NCBI RefSeq assembly: GCF_949628215.1
Contig: NW_027441261.1
Location: 1-64,000 of the forward strand
DNA: 64,000 nt
Direction of reading: 5' to 3'
Source of the DNA: Phalacrocorax aristotelis
Lineage: Eukaryota; Chordata; Aves; Suliformes; Phalacrocoracidae
Made by a program: the position numbers and the translations under genes. The notes under the pieces are model-generated. The model was not told where the DNA came from and ran no database searches. It saw only the letters and a program-made list of their open reading frames with translations. Every line of letters starts with the position of its first letter. The stretch's first letter is position 1. This document shows, piece after piece, positions 11,459 to 20,949 of this stretch.

Positions 11459-11632
11459 CGCTTCTCGGGGAGCGGCCGCACCCGCAAGCCCCCAGAAATC
11501 AACACGAATCCAACCCCAAATACACCGCGCGTACCGTACGCGGCACGGCCGCCCGGCACCCGAGCGCCGGAAGACCGCGCCTCCCGCCACGCCCCGGCGA
11601 ACCACGTGACAGCGCCGGCAGCCACTGCGCCT
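11459..11632 (-). promoter_or_regulatory. Candidate leftward promoter and first exon (unit 0 copy)
   Basis: Read on the minus strand, the ZNF143-type repeats come first, then the E-box (GTCACGTGGT, 11601-11610), the ETS site in its usual promoter orientation (CTTCCGG, 11567-11573), about 100 bp of CpG-rich sequence, and a strong 5' splice site (AAGCG|GTGAGT, last exon base 11459). This order matches a TATA-less promoter with a short non-coding first exon; a start near 11560 is my guess. The same arrangement is intact in all six L blocks (last exon bases 22747, 37043, 42217, 47392, 61753). No acceptor for it has been fixed. No transcript evidence is available. Confidence 0.5.
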
Positions 11633-11968
11633 GGACTACACCTCCCGGCATGCTCTGCGCCACAACACGGCCGCCCGGCAGCCGCGCGCCGCAAGGACTA
11701 CACCTCCCGGCATGCTCTGCGCCACAACACGGCCGCCCGGCAGCCGCGCGCCGCAAGGACTACACCTCCCGGCATGCTCTGCGGCACAACACGGCCGCAC
11801 CGCAGCCGCGCGCCACAAGGACTGCAGCTCCCGGCATGCTCTGCGACACAACACGGCCGCCCGGCCAGCCCACAGCCGCACCACCACAGCTCCCGGCATG
11901 CTCTGCGACACAACACGGCCGCACGGCCAGCCGCCAGGCGCACCACCACAGCTCCCGGAATGCCGCGA
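11633..11968 (+). repeat. 62 bp minisatellite with ZNF143/Staf-type motifs, unit 0 (six copies)
   Basis: Motifs start at 11635, 11697, 11759, 11821, 11883 and 11945, exactly 62 bp apart. Copies 1-3 read ACTACACCTCCCGGCATGC, copy 4 ACTGCAGCTCCCGGCATGC, copy 5 ACCACAGCTCCCGGCATGC, copy 6 ends GGAATGC. The core CTCCCGGCATGCTCTGCG agrees with the degenerate Staf/ZNF143 consensus as I recall it at 17 of 18 positions, and the ACTACA prefix matches the extended form shared with THAP11 sites. The rest of each repeat is CACAACACGGCCGCCCGGC-like. Confidence 0.8.
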
Positions 11969-12582
11969 GCCCGCCCTCCCGCTCTCTGACCCTGCGGGGC
12001 ACCGTCCCTCCCGCCGATGCACCCGGAACCCCCACCGAGCCCTCACCACAGCCTCGCTCTCCCCACAGCTCCGCTCCGACCCGGCGCTGCCCCGCCGCAG
12101 CCCTCCTCGGGGCTTTACCCGGGACCCAGCGGCCCACCCCCCAGCCCCCGCTCACCTTCTCCCTCGCTACAGTCGCAGCCCGCTGACGCTCGGCCACAGC
12201 TCCGCTCCGCTCCGCCCTCGGCTCACACTGGCCCCCCGGAGCAGGGCACCACCCCTTTTCCAGGGAGGAGCCGGCACCATCAGCCCCACCGCCCGCACCT
12301 GGGGCTCCTCCAGCCCCCGCGCGCAGCTGAGGCACAGCAGCAACGGGGGGCCCCCTCCCCTCACCCCCACAGTGCACCACCTCCTCCCCTGGGCTCCATC
12401 ACAGCCCCTTGCCCCACGCAAAGGCAGCGCAAACGCAGCCCTGAGGGCAAAGGAGAGGGCAGGTGTTTGTGCAGGCGCACACGCGTAACAAGTCCCAGGA
12501 GCCATTCGTGGCTCAGGGTCCCCAACGCTCCCACTGCCCCAAGGCCACCTCGGCCGCCGTTGCCGCAGCCGCACGGAGCTGG

Positions 12583-13140
12583 TGTTGGCTGCGATAGTGC
12601 TCATTTTCTCCAGAGTAGCTAGGAAGGGATAAGTTTTGGATTTATGCTCAAAACACCGTTAATAATGTAGAGATGTTTTGGTTCTTGCTGAGCACTGCTT
12701 CCACAGTCAGGGCCTCTTCTGGTTCTCTCAGTGCCCCACCAGCAAGTAGGCTGGGAGAGGACACAGCTGGGAAAGCTTTCCCAGCTAACTGACCAAAGGG
12801 ATATTCCATACCATTTGACATCATGCTCAGCACACGCAGCTGGGGGAAGAAGGGGGAGTCCTTGGGGGCTACGGCATTTCTCTTCCTAACTAACCGTTAC
12901 ACATGACAGAGCCCTGCTTTCCCAGAAACAGCTCAACACCTGCCCGCCGAAAAGGAGGAGCGAATTAATTCCTTGCTTTGCTTCCACGCACAGCTTTTGC
13001 TTTACCTATTAAACCGTCTTGATCTCAACCCATGATTTTTCTCACTTTTACCCTTCCAGCTCTCTCCCCCAGCCCACTGAGGGTGGAGCGAGCAAGCAGC
13101 TCCCTGGTGCAGAGTTGCCAGCTGAGGCTAAGCCACGGCA
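12583..13140 (+). mobile_element. Full-length ERVL-type solo LTR at unit 0/1 border (558 bp; reference copy)
   Basis: Opens TGTTGGCTGC and closes AAGCCACGGCA. The order of words (GATGTTTTGGTTCTTGCTGAG, CTGACCAAAGGGATATTCCA, GTTACACATGACAGAGCCC, AACACCTGCCCGCCGA, GTCTTGATCTCAACCCA, CTCTCCCCCAGCCCACTG) is the one I recall for abundant avian ERVL LTRs. A poly(A)-type ATTAAA lies at 13008-13013. The position where that family usually has a TATA box reads CAGCACACGCAGC here (12828-12840), so the core promoter looks lost. A perfect 22 bp palindrome centred on AAGCTT is at 12765-12786. No 5 bp target duplication is visible (GCTGG before, CGCGC after), so borders may be off or decayed. Confidence 0.8.
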
Positions 13141-13230
13141 CGCGCTTGTCCCGGTTTGGCAGGGAACGGACCGTCCGTCGCCTGGCTCCTGGAGCGACGG
13201 GCTGCTGAGCAGAGGGGGAGGCCACCAAAG
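13060..13230 (+). other. Candidate rightward exon made from the ERVL LTR (reference copy)
   Basis: A pyrimidine-rich stretch ending ACCCTTCCAG (AG at 13058-13059) is a good 3' splice site, and AAAG|GTGAGG (GT at 13231) a good 5' splice site. The 171 bases between them span the end of the ERVL LTR and the linker. The signals recur in every unit, S and L. A second + strand pair is the TGCAG acceptor at 10613 (repeated at 15771 and so on) and CAG|GTAAGG at 10441. This is signal matching only; no transcript supports it. Confidence 0.3.
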
Positions 13231-13231
13231 G

Positions 13232-14821
13232 TGAGGAGCAGGGCACAGGACAGTAGGAGGAGAGAAGAGCAGCATCCGGCTGGACGGGGGCGGGGGGGGC
13301 GTGTGTGCGTGTAGTGAGAAGGCACGAGGCAGGGAACAGGACGGCCAGAGGAGGACAGGGAGCCTGACGGAGGTGGAGATAAAAGCAGCAGAGAGAGGGG
13401 AAGAGCAGGACACAGACCAACAAAGAAGGATGAGGAGCAGGCTGGAGACGCACAAAGAACCTGGGGCAGGCAGCACGACAGCGAGGGAGGAAAGAAGAAC
13501 AGGGGCAGGAAGCTGGACCGAGCGAGATGGAGACAGACAAGATAAGCGACAAGAACAGGGCAGAAAGGGAAGAATGAAGCCACGGGGACAGGGAGCCGAG
13601 ACAGCCAACGACGGAGGGAAGGGGCCGGGGAGGGAACACCACAAAACAAACCATGGGGCTACGTGGTACAGAGCATGAGAAGGCAGAGAATTAACAATTA
13701 GGGACAGGGAGCCAGAAAAACAACAAAAAAAACACCAAAACAAAGGGAGATGGAGAGCAAAAGGAATCGCAATGCGTACAGAGAGAAGAGAGAAACAATT
13801 CTAAAAGAGGGTCACGGGGAAGCCAGAGACAGCAAGATGGAGAAAGGACAGAAGCTACAGGCTACAGGGCAGAGAGGGAAGAATTAATGAATAGACGCAG
13901 AGAGCTGGGCAGAAAGAGGTGGAGAAAGGCTGAAGATCACACGGCCAACAGGGAAGAGAGAAGAGAGGGAGGAATTTTAAAAACAGGGGCAAGAAGCCAG
14001 AGAGAGGGAGAGAGAGGCAACAATAAATGGGGACAAGCCACAGGGCAGCGAGGAGGGAATCGATGAATAAGAACAGCAGACCAAAGAGAACACAATGTAG
14101 AATGGAAAAAAGGAACAGCGGCCTACAGGGAAGGAGGAATTAAAGATCAGGCACTGGGAGGCAGACAGAGACACATGAAGAAACAAGTGGGAAAAAAAAA
14201 AAAACAAACCAACAACGGCAACGGGCTACAAAGACAGACAGAGAGGGAAGAAATAAAACATCGCAGCAAGGAGCTGGACAGAGAGAGATGAGGACAAACA
14301 AATAGCACGGGTCTACGTGACAGAGAACGTGGACTTAGAACACAGAGAGAGGGAGCCGGACAGAGAGAGAGGCCGAGAGAAAAACCTAGACGGGCTACAG
14401 CGGGCAGAGGCAGGGATTAAAACCTAGGGACAGGGAGCTGGACAGAGAGAGACGGAGGTCACAGGGAACAGCGGTGGCTGCAGGAAGAACAGGAATCCAC
14501 AAATAGGGAAAGGGAGCTCGACAGAGAAGAACTCAGAAAGGCAAGAACAGTAGCAGGGTGCAGAGCAGAGCAGACGAATGAAAAAGCGCGGGGGGAGCGT
14601 TGAGGCAGACAGAGAGAGATTAAGAAAAAAGTCACGGGCTACGTGGCAAAGCAGGAGGAATTCAGAAACGGGGATGGCAACCAAGGGAGAGTGAGCTGGT
14701 GAAGGACAACGGGCATTCCAAGTGAGGGACGGGGAGCTGGGAAAAGCGAGGCAGAGAAAAACAGAATCACAGAGAGAATCACACAAAGCCAAAAAAGAAG
14801 AAACTGAACAACAGGAACAGG
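13232..14821 (+). repeat. Purine-rich minisatellite with degenerate subrepeats of about 85 bp (reference copy)
   Basis: The + strand is almost entirely G and A with few pyrimidines. A recurring frame GGCTACAGGGCAGAGAGGG / GAATTAA / GGGACAGGGAGC-GGACAG / AGAGATGGAGAAA can be followed at about 13861, 13945, 14035, 14120, 14225, 14310, 14393, 14470, 14555, 14635 and 14708, giving steps of 73-105 bp and typically about 85. It resumes after the ERVK-like LTR (15350-15600). Subrepeats are strongly diverged from each other but each is almost identical between units, so the minisatellite is older than the macrosatellite. Long frames on its minus strand are low-complexity Ser/Leu/Pro/Cys products, not proteins. 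The same block follows the ERVL piece in every unit. Confidence 0.8.
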
Positions 14822-15349
14822 TGTAACCAAAGCGATGAAATCAGCCAACCAGAGACGGTGTTCCATTACGGGAACATGGAGCGTACGAATCAGCGCACCT
14901 GTTGATCTGCATTTTAGTCCCTAGGCGATCGTTAACGTCAGCAGAACAACAGACAACGTGCTTCTGTCAGAAAAGGACGACAAAACGCGGTTTCGTGGAG
15001 CGGACTGAGAGAACTAGCCAAGACTGCCAAGATCAACAGCCAAGAAGGTAAAAGGCAATTCTGGCAGGGGGAGATCGCGACCACCGACTCACGGACCACC
15101 ACCGAGCCTGCGCAGCGATTTACATACGGAACGAGCAAGTTTGTACCGATCAGCAGACAGGACAATAATGAATACGTATGAATACGTAAAATTTTGATCT
15201 ACAAATTGAACGGGAAAGGTGCGTGAGGTACGCACGCCAGGAGGAGCGATCCCCCGTGCATCCGGCGCCGTGAATAAAGAATGCCTGCTCTTTAATACTA
15301 AATTGGTCTTGAGGAGTTGTTTCCGATTTTACCGCGTTTTTCGGTAACA
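14822..15349 (+). mobile_element. Solo LTR, ERVK-like, unit 1 (528 bp; reference copy)
   Basis: The element opens TGTAACC and closes CGGTAACA; the ends form an imperfect inverted repeat. It interrupts the purine minisatellite, and CAGG flanks it on both sides (14818-14821 and 15350-15353), a plausible 4 bp target duplication. The 3' part has AATAAA (15273-15278) in GCGCCGTGAATAAAGAATGC, the layout I recall for avian ERVK LTRs, followed by a U5-like TTTTACCGCGTTTTTCGGTAA. A short hairpin (GTGCGT / ACGCAC, 15219-15235) precedes the poly(A) signal. No internal retroviral genes are present. No clear TATA box is visible. Family name is from memory; the 4 bp flank would be atypical for ERVK (usually 6 bp). 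Confidence 0.75.
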
Positions 15350-15905
15350 CAGGGAGTCAGACCGAGAGAGCCAGAGAAAGACAAAAATACCGACAGGCTA
15401 CAGGACAGAGCAGGAGGAGTAAAAAAATAAAAACGGAGCCAGAGCCAGGCAGAGAGAGGCGGAGAAAGAACAAGTAGCCACAGGCTACAGGACAGAGAGA
15501 GGGAGGACTGAAAAGACGGGGAGGCAGGGAGCCACTCAGAGCGAGACGGAGAAAGAAGGTGCGGGGGGGGGCGCAAAAAAAAAATAATTTTGCAGCAGGT
15601 AAGGAAAGAGAGGGGGCCGGGGGAGAGACAGGGAGGGCCCAGGACGTACAAGAGAGGCAACGGGGCCCCACTGGCCCAGGACTCACCGCGACTCTCGCTC
15701 TCAGCGCTGCTGGCACAATTTAGCCGTTCACATGCTTCTTTCCCCTCCTCTCCTCCCTGCCTCTTCTGCAGCTCCAGACTCTAGGCCGACCTCCACCTGA
15801 AGAGAACACGGGGGTGTCTTACAGCTCTTACGAGATGAGGCTTCCTAGGCACGTAGCCTAGCTCGCTCGTGCACTACACGCCCGTACCGAACTGCGGGTT
15901 CCAAC

Positions 15906-16205
15906 TGTGGGAAGAAGGGGGAGTCCTTGGGGGCTACGGCATTTCTCTTCCTAACTAACCGTTACACATGACAGAGCCCTGCTTTCCCAGAAACAGCTCA
16001 ACACCTGCCCGCCGAAAAGGAGGAGCGAATTAATTCCTTGCTTTGCTTCCACGCACAGCTTTTGCTTTACCTATTAAACCGTCTTGATCTCAACCCATGA
16101 TTTTTCTCACTTTTACCCTTCCAGCTCTCTCCCCCAGCCCACTGAGGGTGGAGCGAGCAAGCAGCTCCCTGGTGCAGAGTTGCCAGCTGAGGCTAAGCCA
16201 CGGCA
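15906..16205 (+). mobile_element. 5'-truncated ERVL LTR at unit 1/2 border
   Basis: Only the 3' 300 bp or so remain. The truncation point is the S junction (GCGGGTT then CCAACTGTGGGAAGAAG); the full copy has CTGGGGGAAGAAG at this place. ATTAAA and the acceptor-like CCCTTCCAG are kept. Confidence 0.8.
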
Positions 16206-18974
16206 CGCGCTTGTCCCGGTTTGGCAGGGAACGGACCGTCCGTCGCCTGGCTCCTGGAGCGACGGGCTGCTGGGCAGAGGGGGAGGCCACCAAAGGTGAG
16301 GAGCAGGGCACAGGACAGTAGGAGGAGAGAAGAGCAGCATCCGGCTGGACGGGGGCGGGGGGGGCGTGTGTGCGTGTAGTGAGAAGGCACGAGGCAGGGA
16401 ACAGGATGGCCAGAGGAGGACAGGGAGCCTGACGGAGGTGGAGATAAAAGCAGCAGAGAGAGGGGAAGAGCAGGACACAGACCAACAAAGAAGGATGAGG
16501 AGCAGGCTGGAGACGCACAAAGAACCTGGGGCAGGCAGCACGACAGCGAGGGAGGAAAGAAGAACAGGGGCAGGAAGCTGGACCGAGCGAGATGGAGACA
16601 GACAAGATAAGCGACAAGAACAGGGCAGAAAGGGAAGAATGAAGCCACGGGGACAGGGAGCCGAGACGGCCAGCGACGGAGGGAAGGGGCCGGGGAGGGA
16701 ACACCACAAAACAAACCATGGGGCTACGTGGTACAGAGCATGAGAAGGCAGAGAATTAACAATTAGGGACAGGGAGCCAGAAAAACAACAAAAAAAACAC
16801 CAAAACAAAGGGAGATGGAGAGCAAAAGGAATCGCAATGCGTACAGAGAGAAGAGAGAAACAATTCTAAAAGAGGGTCACGGGGAAGCCAGAGACAGCAA
16901 GATGGAGAAAGGACAGAAGCTACAGGCTACAGGGCAGAGAGGGAAGAATTAATGAATAGACGCAGAGAGCTGGGCAGAAAGAGGTGGAGAAAGGCTGAAG
17001 ATCACACGGCCAACAGGGAAGAGAGAAGAGAGGGAGGAATTTTAAAAACAGGGGCAAGAAGCCAGAGAGAGGGAGAGAGAGGCAACAATAAATGGGGACA
17101 AGCCACAGGGCAGCGAGGAGGGAATCGATGAATAAGAACAGCAGACCAAAGAGAACACAATGTAGAATGGAAAAAAGGAACAGCGGCCTACAGGGAAGGA
17201 GGAATTAAAGATCAGGCACTGGGAGGCAGACAGAGACACATGAAGAAACAAGTGGGAAAAAAAAAAACAAAACCAACAACGGCAACGGGCTACAAAGACA
17301 GACAGAGAGGGAAGAAATAAAACATCGCAGCAAGGAGCTGGACAGAGAGAGATGAGGACAAACAAATAGCACGGGTCTACGTGACAGAGAACGTGGAATT
17401 AGAACACAGAGAGAGGGAGCCGGACAGAGAGAGAGGCCGAGAGAAAAACCTAGACGGGCTACAGCGGGCAGAGGCAGGGATTAAAACCTAGGGACAGGGA
17501 GCTGGACAGAGAGAGACGGAGGTCACAGGGAACAGCGGTGGCTGCAGGAAGAACAGGAATTCACAAATAGGGAAAGGGAGCTCGACGGAGAAGAACTCAG
17601 AAAGGCAAGAACAGTAGCAGGGTGCAGAGCAGAGCAGACGAATGAAAAAGCGCGGGGGGAGCGTTGAGGCAGACAGAGAGAGATTAAGAAAAAAGTCACG
17701 GGCTACGTGGCAAAGCAGGAGGAATTCAGAAACGGGGATGGCAACCAAGGGAGAGTGAGCTGGTGAAGGACAACGGGCATTCCAAGTGAGGGACGGGGAG
17801 CTGGGAAAAGCGAGGCAGAGAAAAACAGAATCACAGAGAGAATCACACAAAGCCAAAAAAGAAGAAACTGAACAACAGGAACAGGTGTAACCAAAGCGAT
17901 GAAATCAGCCAACCAGAGACGGTGTTCCATTACGGGAACATGGAGCGTACGAATCAGCGCACCTGTTGATCTGCATTTTAGTCCCTAGGCGATCGTTAAC
18001 GTCAGCAGAACAACAGACAACGTGCTTCTGTCAGAAAAGGACGACAAAACGCGGTTTCGTGGAGCGGACTGAGAGAACTAGCCAAGACTGCCAAGATCAA
18101 CAGCCAAGAAGGTAAAAGGCAATTCTGGCAGGGGGAGATCGCGACCACCGACTCACGGACCACCACCGAGCCTGCGCAGCGATTTACATACGGAACGAGC
18201 AAGTTTGTACCGATCAGCAGACAGGACAATAATGAATACGTATGAATACGTAAAATTTTGATCTACAAATTGAACGGGAAAGGTGCGTGAGGTACGCACG
18301 CCAGGAGGAGCGATCCCCCGTGCATCCGGCGCCGTGAATAAAGAATGCCTGCTCTTTAATACTAAATTGGTCTTGAGGAGTTGTTTCCGATTTTACCGCG
18401 TTTTTCGGTAACACAGGGAGTCAGACCGAGAGAGCCAGAGAAAGACAAAAATACCGACAGGCTACAGGACAGAGCAGGAGGAGTAAAAAAATAAAAACGG
18501 AGCCAGAGCCAGGCAGAGAGAGGCGGAGAAAGAACAAGTAGCCACAGGCTACAGGACAGAGAGAGGGAGGACTGAAAAGACGGGGAGGCAGGGAGCCACT
18601 CAGAGCGAGACGGAGAAAGAAGGTGCGGGGGGGGGCGCAAAAAAAAAATAATTTTGCAGCAGGTAAGGAAAGAGAGGGGGCCGGGGGAGAGACAGGGAGG
18701 GCCCAGGACGTACAAGAGAGGCAACGGGGCCCCACTGGCCCAGGACTCACCGCGACTCTCGCTCTCAGCGCTGCTGGCACAATTTAGCCGTTCACATGCT
18801 TCTTTCCCCTCCTCTCCTCCCTGCCTCTTCTGCAGCTCCAGACTCTAGGCCGACCTCCACCTGAAGAGAACACGGGGGTGTCTTACAGCTCTTACGAGAT
18901 GAGGCTTCCTCGGCACGTAGCCTAGCTCGCTCGTGCACTACACGCCCGTACCGAACTGCGGGTTCCAACTGTGG
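15911..18974 (+). repeat. Unit 2, S type (3064 bp)
   Basis: Differs from unit 1 by GGGC in the linker (GCTGGGCAG), CGGCCAGCG, GTGGAATTAG, an A-run with a different length and spacing near 17258, and CTTCCTCGGC. These variants are shared with units 3 and 5-7. The ERVK-like LTR keeps the GTACGAATC and CTGTTGATC variants of units 1-4. Confidence 0.92.
17886..18413 (+). mobile_element. ERVK-like solo LTR, unit 2
   Basis: Same ends, length and CAGG flanks; haplotype GTACGAATC / CTGTTGATC. Confidence 0.75.
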
Positions 18975-19269
18975 GAAGAAGGGGGAGTCCTTGGGGGCTA
19001 CGGCATTTCTCTTCCTAACTAACCGTTACACATGACAGAGCCCTGCTTTCCCAGAAACAGCTCAACACCTGCCCGCCGAAAAGGAGGAGCGAATTAATTC
19101 CTTGCTTTGCTTCCACGCACAGCTTTTGCTTTACCTATTAAACCGTCTTGATCTCAACCCATGATTTTTCTCACTTTTACCCTTCCAGCTCTCTCCCCCA
19201 GCCCACTGAGGGTGGAGCGAGCAAGCAGCTCCCTGGTGCAGAGTTGCCAGCTGAGGCTAAGCCACGGCA
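18970..19269 (+). mobile_element. 5'-truncated ERVL LTR at unit 2/3 border
   Basis: Identical S junction and retained 3' part. Confidence 0.8.
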
Positions 19270-20949
19270 CGCGCTTGTCCCGGTTTGGCAGGGAACGGAC
19301 CGTCCGTCGCCTGGCTCCTGGAGCGACGGGCTGCTGGGCAGAGGGGGAGGCCACCAAAGGTGAGGAGCAGGGCACAGGACAGTAGGAGGAGAGAAGAGCA
19401 GCATCCGGCTGGACGGGGGCGGGGGGGGCGTGTGTGCGTGTAGTGAGAAGGCACGAGGCAGGGAACAGGATGGCCAGAGGAGGACAGGGAGCCTGACGGA
19501 GGTGGAGATAAAAGCAGCAGAGAGAGGGGAAGAGCAGGACACAGACCAACAAAGAAGGATGAGGAGCAGGCTGGAGACGCACAAAGAACCTGGGGCAGGC
19601 AGCACGACAGCGAGGGAGGAAAGAAGAACAGGGGCAGGAAGCTGGACCGAGCGAGATGGAGACAGACAAGATAAGCGACAAGAACAGGGCAGAAAGGGAA
19701 GAATGAAGCCACGGGGACAGGGAGCCGAGACGGCCAGCGACGGAGGGAAGGGGCCGGGGAGGGAACACCACAAAACAAACCATGGGGCTACGTGGTACAG
19801 AGCATGAGAAGGCAGAGAATTAACAATTAGGGACAGGGAGCCAGAAAAACAACAAAAAAAACACCAAAACAAAGGGAGATGGAGAGCAAAAGGAATCGCA
19901 ATGCGTACAGAGAGAAGAGAGAAACAATTCTAAAAGAGGGTCACGGGGAAGCCAGAGACAGCAAGATGGAGAAAGGACAGAAGCTACAGGCTACAGGGCA
20001 GAGAGGGAAGAATTAATGAATAGACGCAGAGAGCTGGGCAGAAAGAGGTGGAGAAAGGCTGAAGATCACACGGCCAACAGGGAAGAGAGAAGAGAGGGAG
20101 GAATTTTAAAAACAGGGGCAAGAAGCCAGAGAGAGGGAGAGAGAGGCAACAATAAATGGGGACAAGCCACAGGGCAGCGAGGAGGGAATCGATGAATAAG
20201 AACAGCAGACCAAAGAGAACACAATGTAGAATGGAAAAAAGGAACAGCGGCCTACAGGGAAGGAGGAATTAAAGATCAGGCACTGGGAGGCAGACAGAGA
20301 CACATGAAGAAACAAGTGGGAAAAAAAAAAACAAAACCAACAACGGCAACGGGCTACAAAGACAGACAGAGAGGGAAGAAATAAAACATCGCAGCAAGGA
20401 GCTGGACAGAGAGAGATGAGGACAAACAAATAGCACGGGTCTACGTGACAGAGAACGTGGAATTAGAACACAGAGAGAGGGAGCCGGACAGAGAGAGAGG
20501 CCGAGAGAAAAACCTAGACGGGCTACAGCGGGCAGAGGCAGGGATTAAAACCTAGGGACAGGGAGCTGGACAGAGAGAGACGGAGGTCACAGGGAACAGC
20601 GGTGGCTGCAGGAAGAACAGGAATTCACAAATAGGGAAAGGGAGCTCGACGGAGAAGAACTCAGAAAGGCAAGAACAGTAGCAGGGTGCAGAGCAGAGCA
20701 GACGAATGAAAAAGCGCGGGGGGAGCGTTGAGGCAGACAGAGAGAGATTAAGAAAAAAGTCACGGGCTACGTGGCAAAGCAGGAGGAATTCAGAAACGGG
20801 GATGGCAACCAAGGGAGAGTGAGCTGGTGAAGGACAACGGGCATTCCAAGTGAGGGACGGGGAGCTGGGAAAAGCGAGGCAGAGAAAAACAGAATCACAG
20901 AGAGAATCACACAAAGCCAAAAAAGAAGAAACTGAACAACAGGAACAGG

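Larger units (their letters stand above)
10743..12582. promoter_or_regulatory. CpG-island block of L unit 0 (1840 bp; reference copy)
   Basis: GC-rich and CpG-dense from the end of GCGGGTT to the ERVL LTR. Contents left to right: a moderately GC-rich stretch with a segment (11055-11235) also present at the array edge; a G-run cluster (11295-11340) with quadruplex potential; a minus-strand splice donor (11453-11459); an ETS site CCGGAAG (11567-11573); an E-box CACGTG (11603-11608); six 62 bp repeats with ZNF143-type motifs (11633-11968); and a C-rich region with GCTCC pentamers (about 12200). The combination is typical of constitutive vertebrate CpG-island promoters. This copy lacks the 18 bp segment after GCACCGAGG (11212-11220). 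Long frames on both strands here reflect stop-poor GC-rich sequence. Confidence 0.7.
10289..12845 (+). repeat. Unit 0, partial L-type
   Basis: The left-most array unit starts inside the downstream part of the purine minisatellite; the ERVK-like LTR and most of the minisatellite are missing. It then has the pyrimidine segment, a CpG block lacking an 18 bp segment present in later L units, six 62 bp repeats, and the 5' half of an ERVL LTR. It shares the 18 bp deletion with unit 3 and the GCACCC variant (12017-12025) with units 3, 8 and 13. Confidence 0.85.
12846..15910 (+). repeat. Unit 1, S type (3065 bp); reference description of the common part
   Basis: Order of parts: 3' half of the ERVL LTR (to 13140); a linker ending in AAAG|GTGAGG (13231); the purine-rich minisatellite (about 13232-14821); an ERVK-like LTR (14822-15349); more minisatellite (15350-15605) ending in CAG|GTAAGG; a segment with ACTCACCGC (15680s) and a long pyrimidine tract ending TGCAG (15771); then the S junction, where GCGGGTT is followed by CCAACTGT and the next ERVL remnant. 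Private or shared variants: AGC in the linker and CAGCCAACG (as in units 8 and 10), GTGGACTTAG (as in units 4, 8, 9), CTTCCTAGGC (as in units 8, 10-12). Confidence 0.92.

Noticed and set aside
11633-11968. CRISPR-like spacing of the 62 bp repeats
   Set aside because: The spacers are themselves copies, the host is a vertebrate, and no cas genes exist.
12583-13140. Target-site duplication for the ERVL LTR
   Set aside because: Neighbouring pentamers (GCTGG and CGCGC) do not match for the chosen ends, nor for two alternative starts tested.
13025-13743. Overlapping minus-strand frames of 173-231 codons in each unit
   Set aside because: They come from purine-rich sequence, which is stop-poor on the complement. 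Three frames are open at once, the products are Ser/Leu/Pro/Cys repeats, and a 1 bp G-run change shifts them between units without any sign of constraint.
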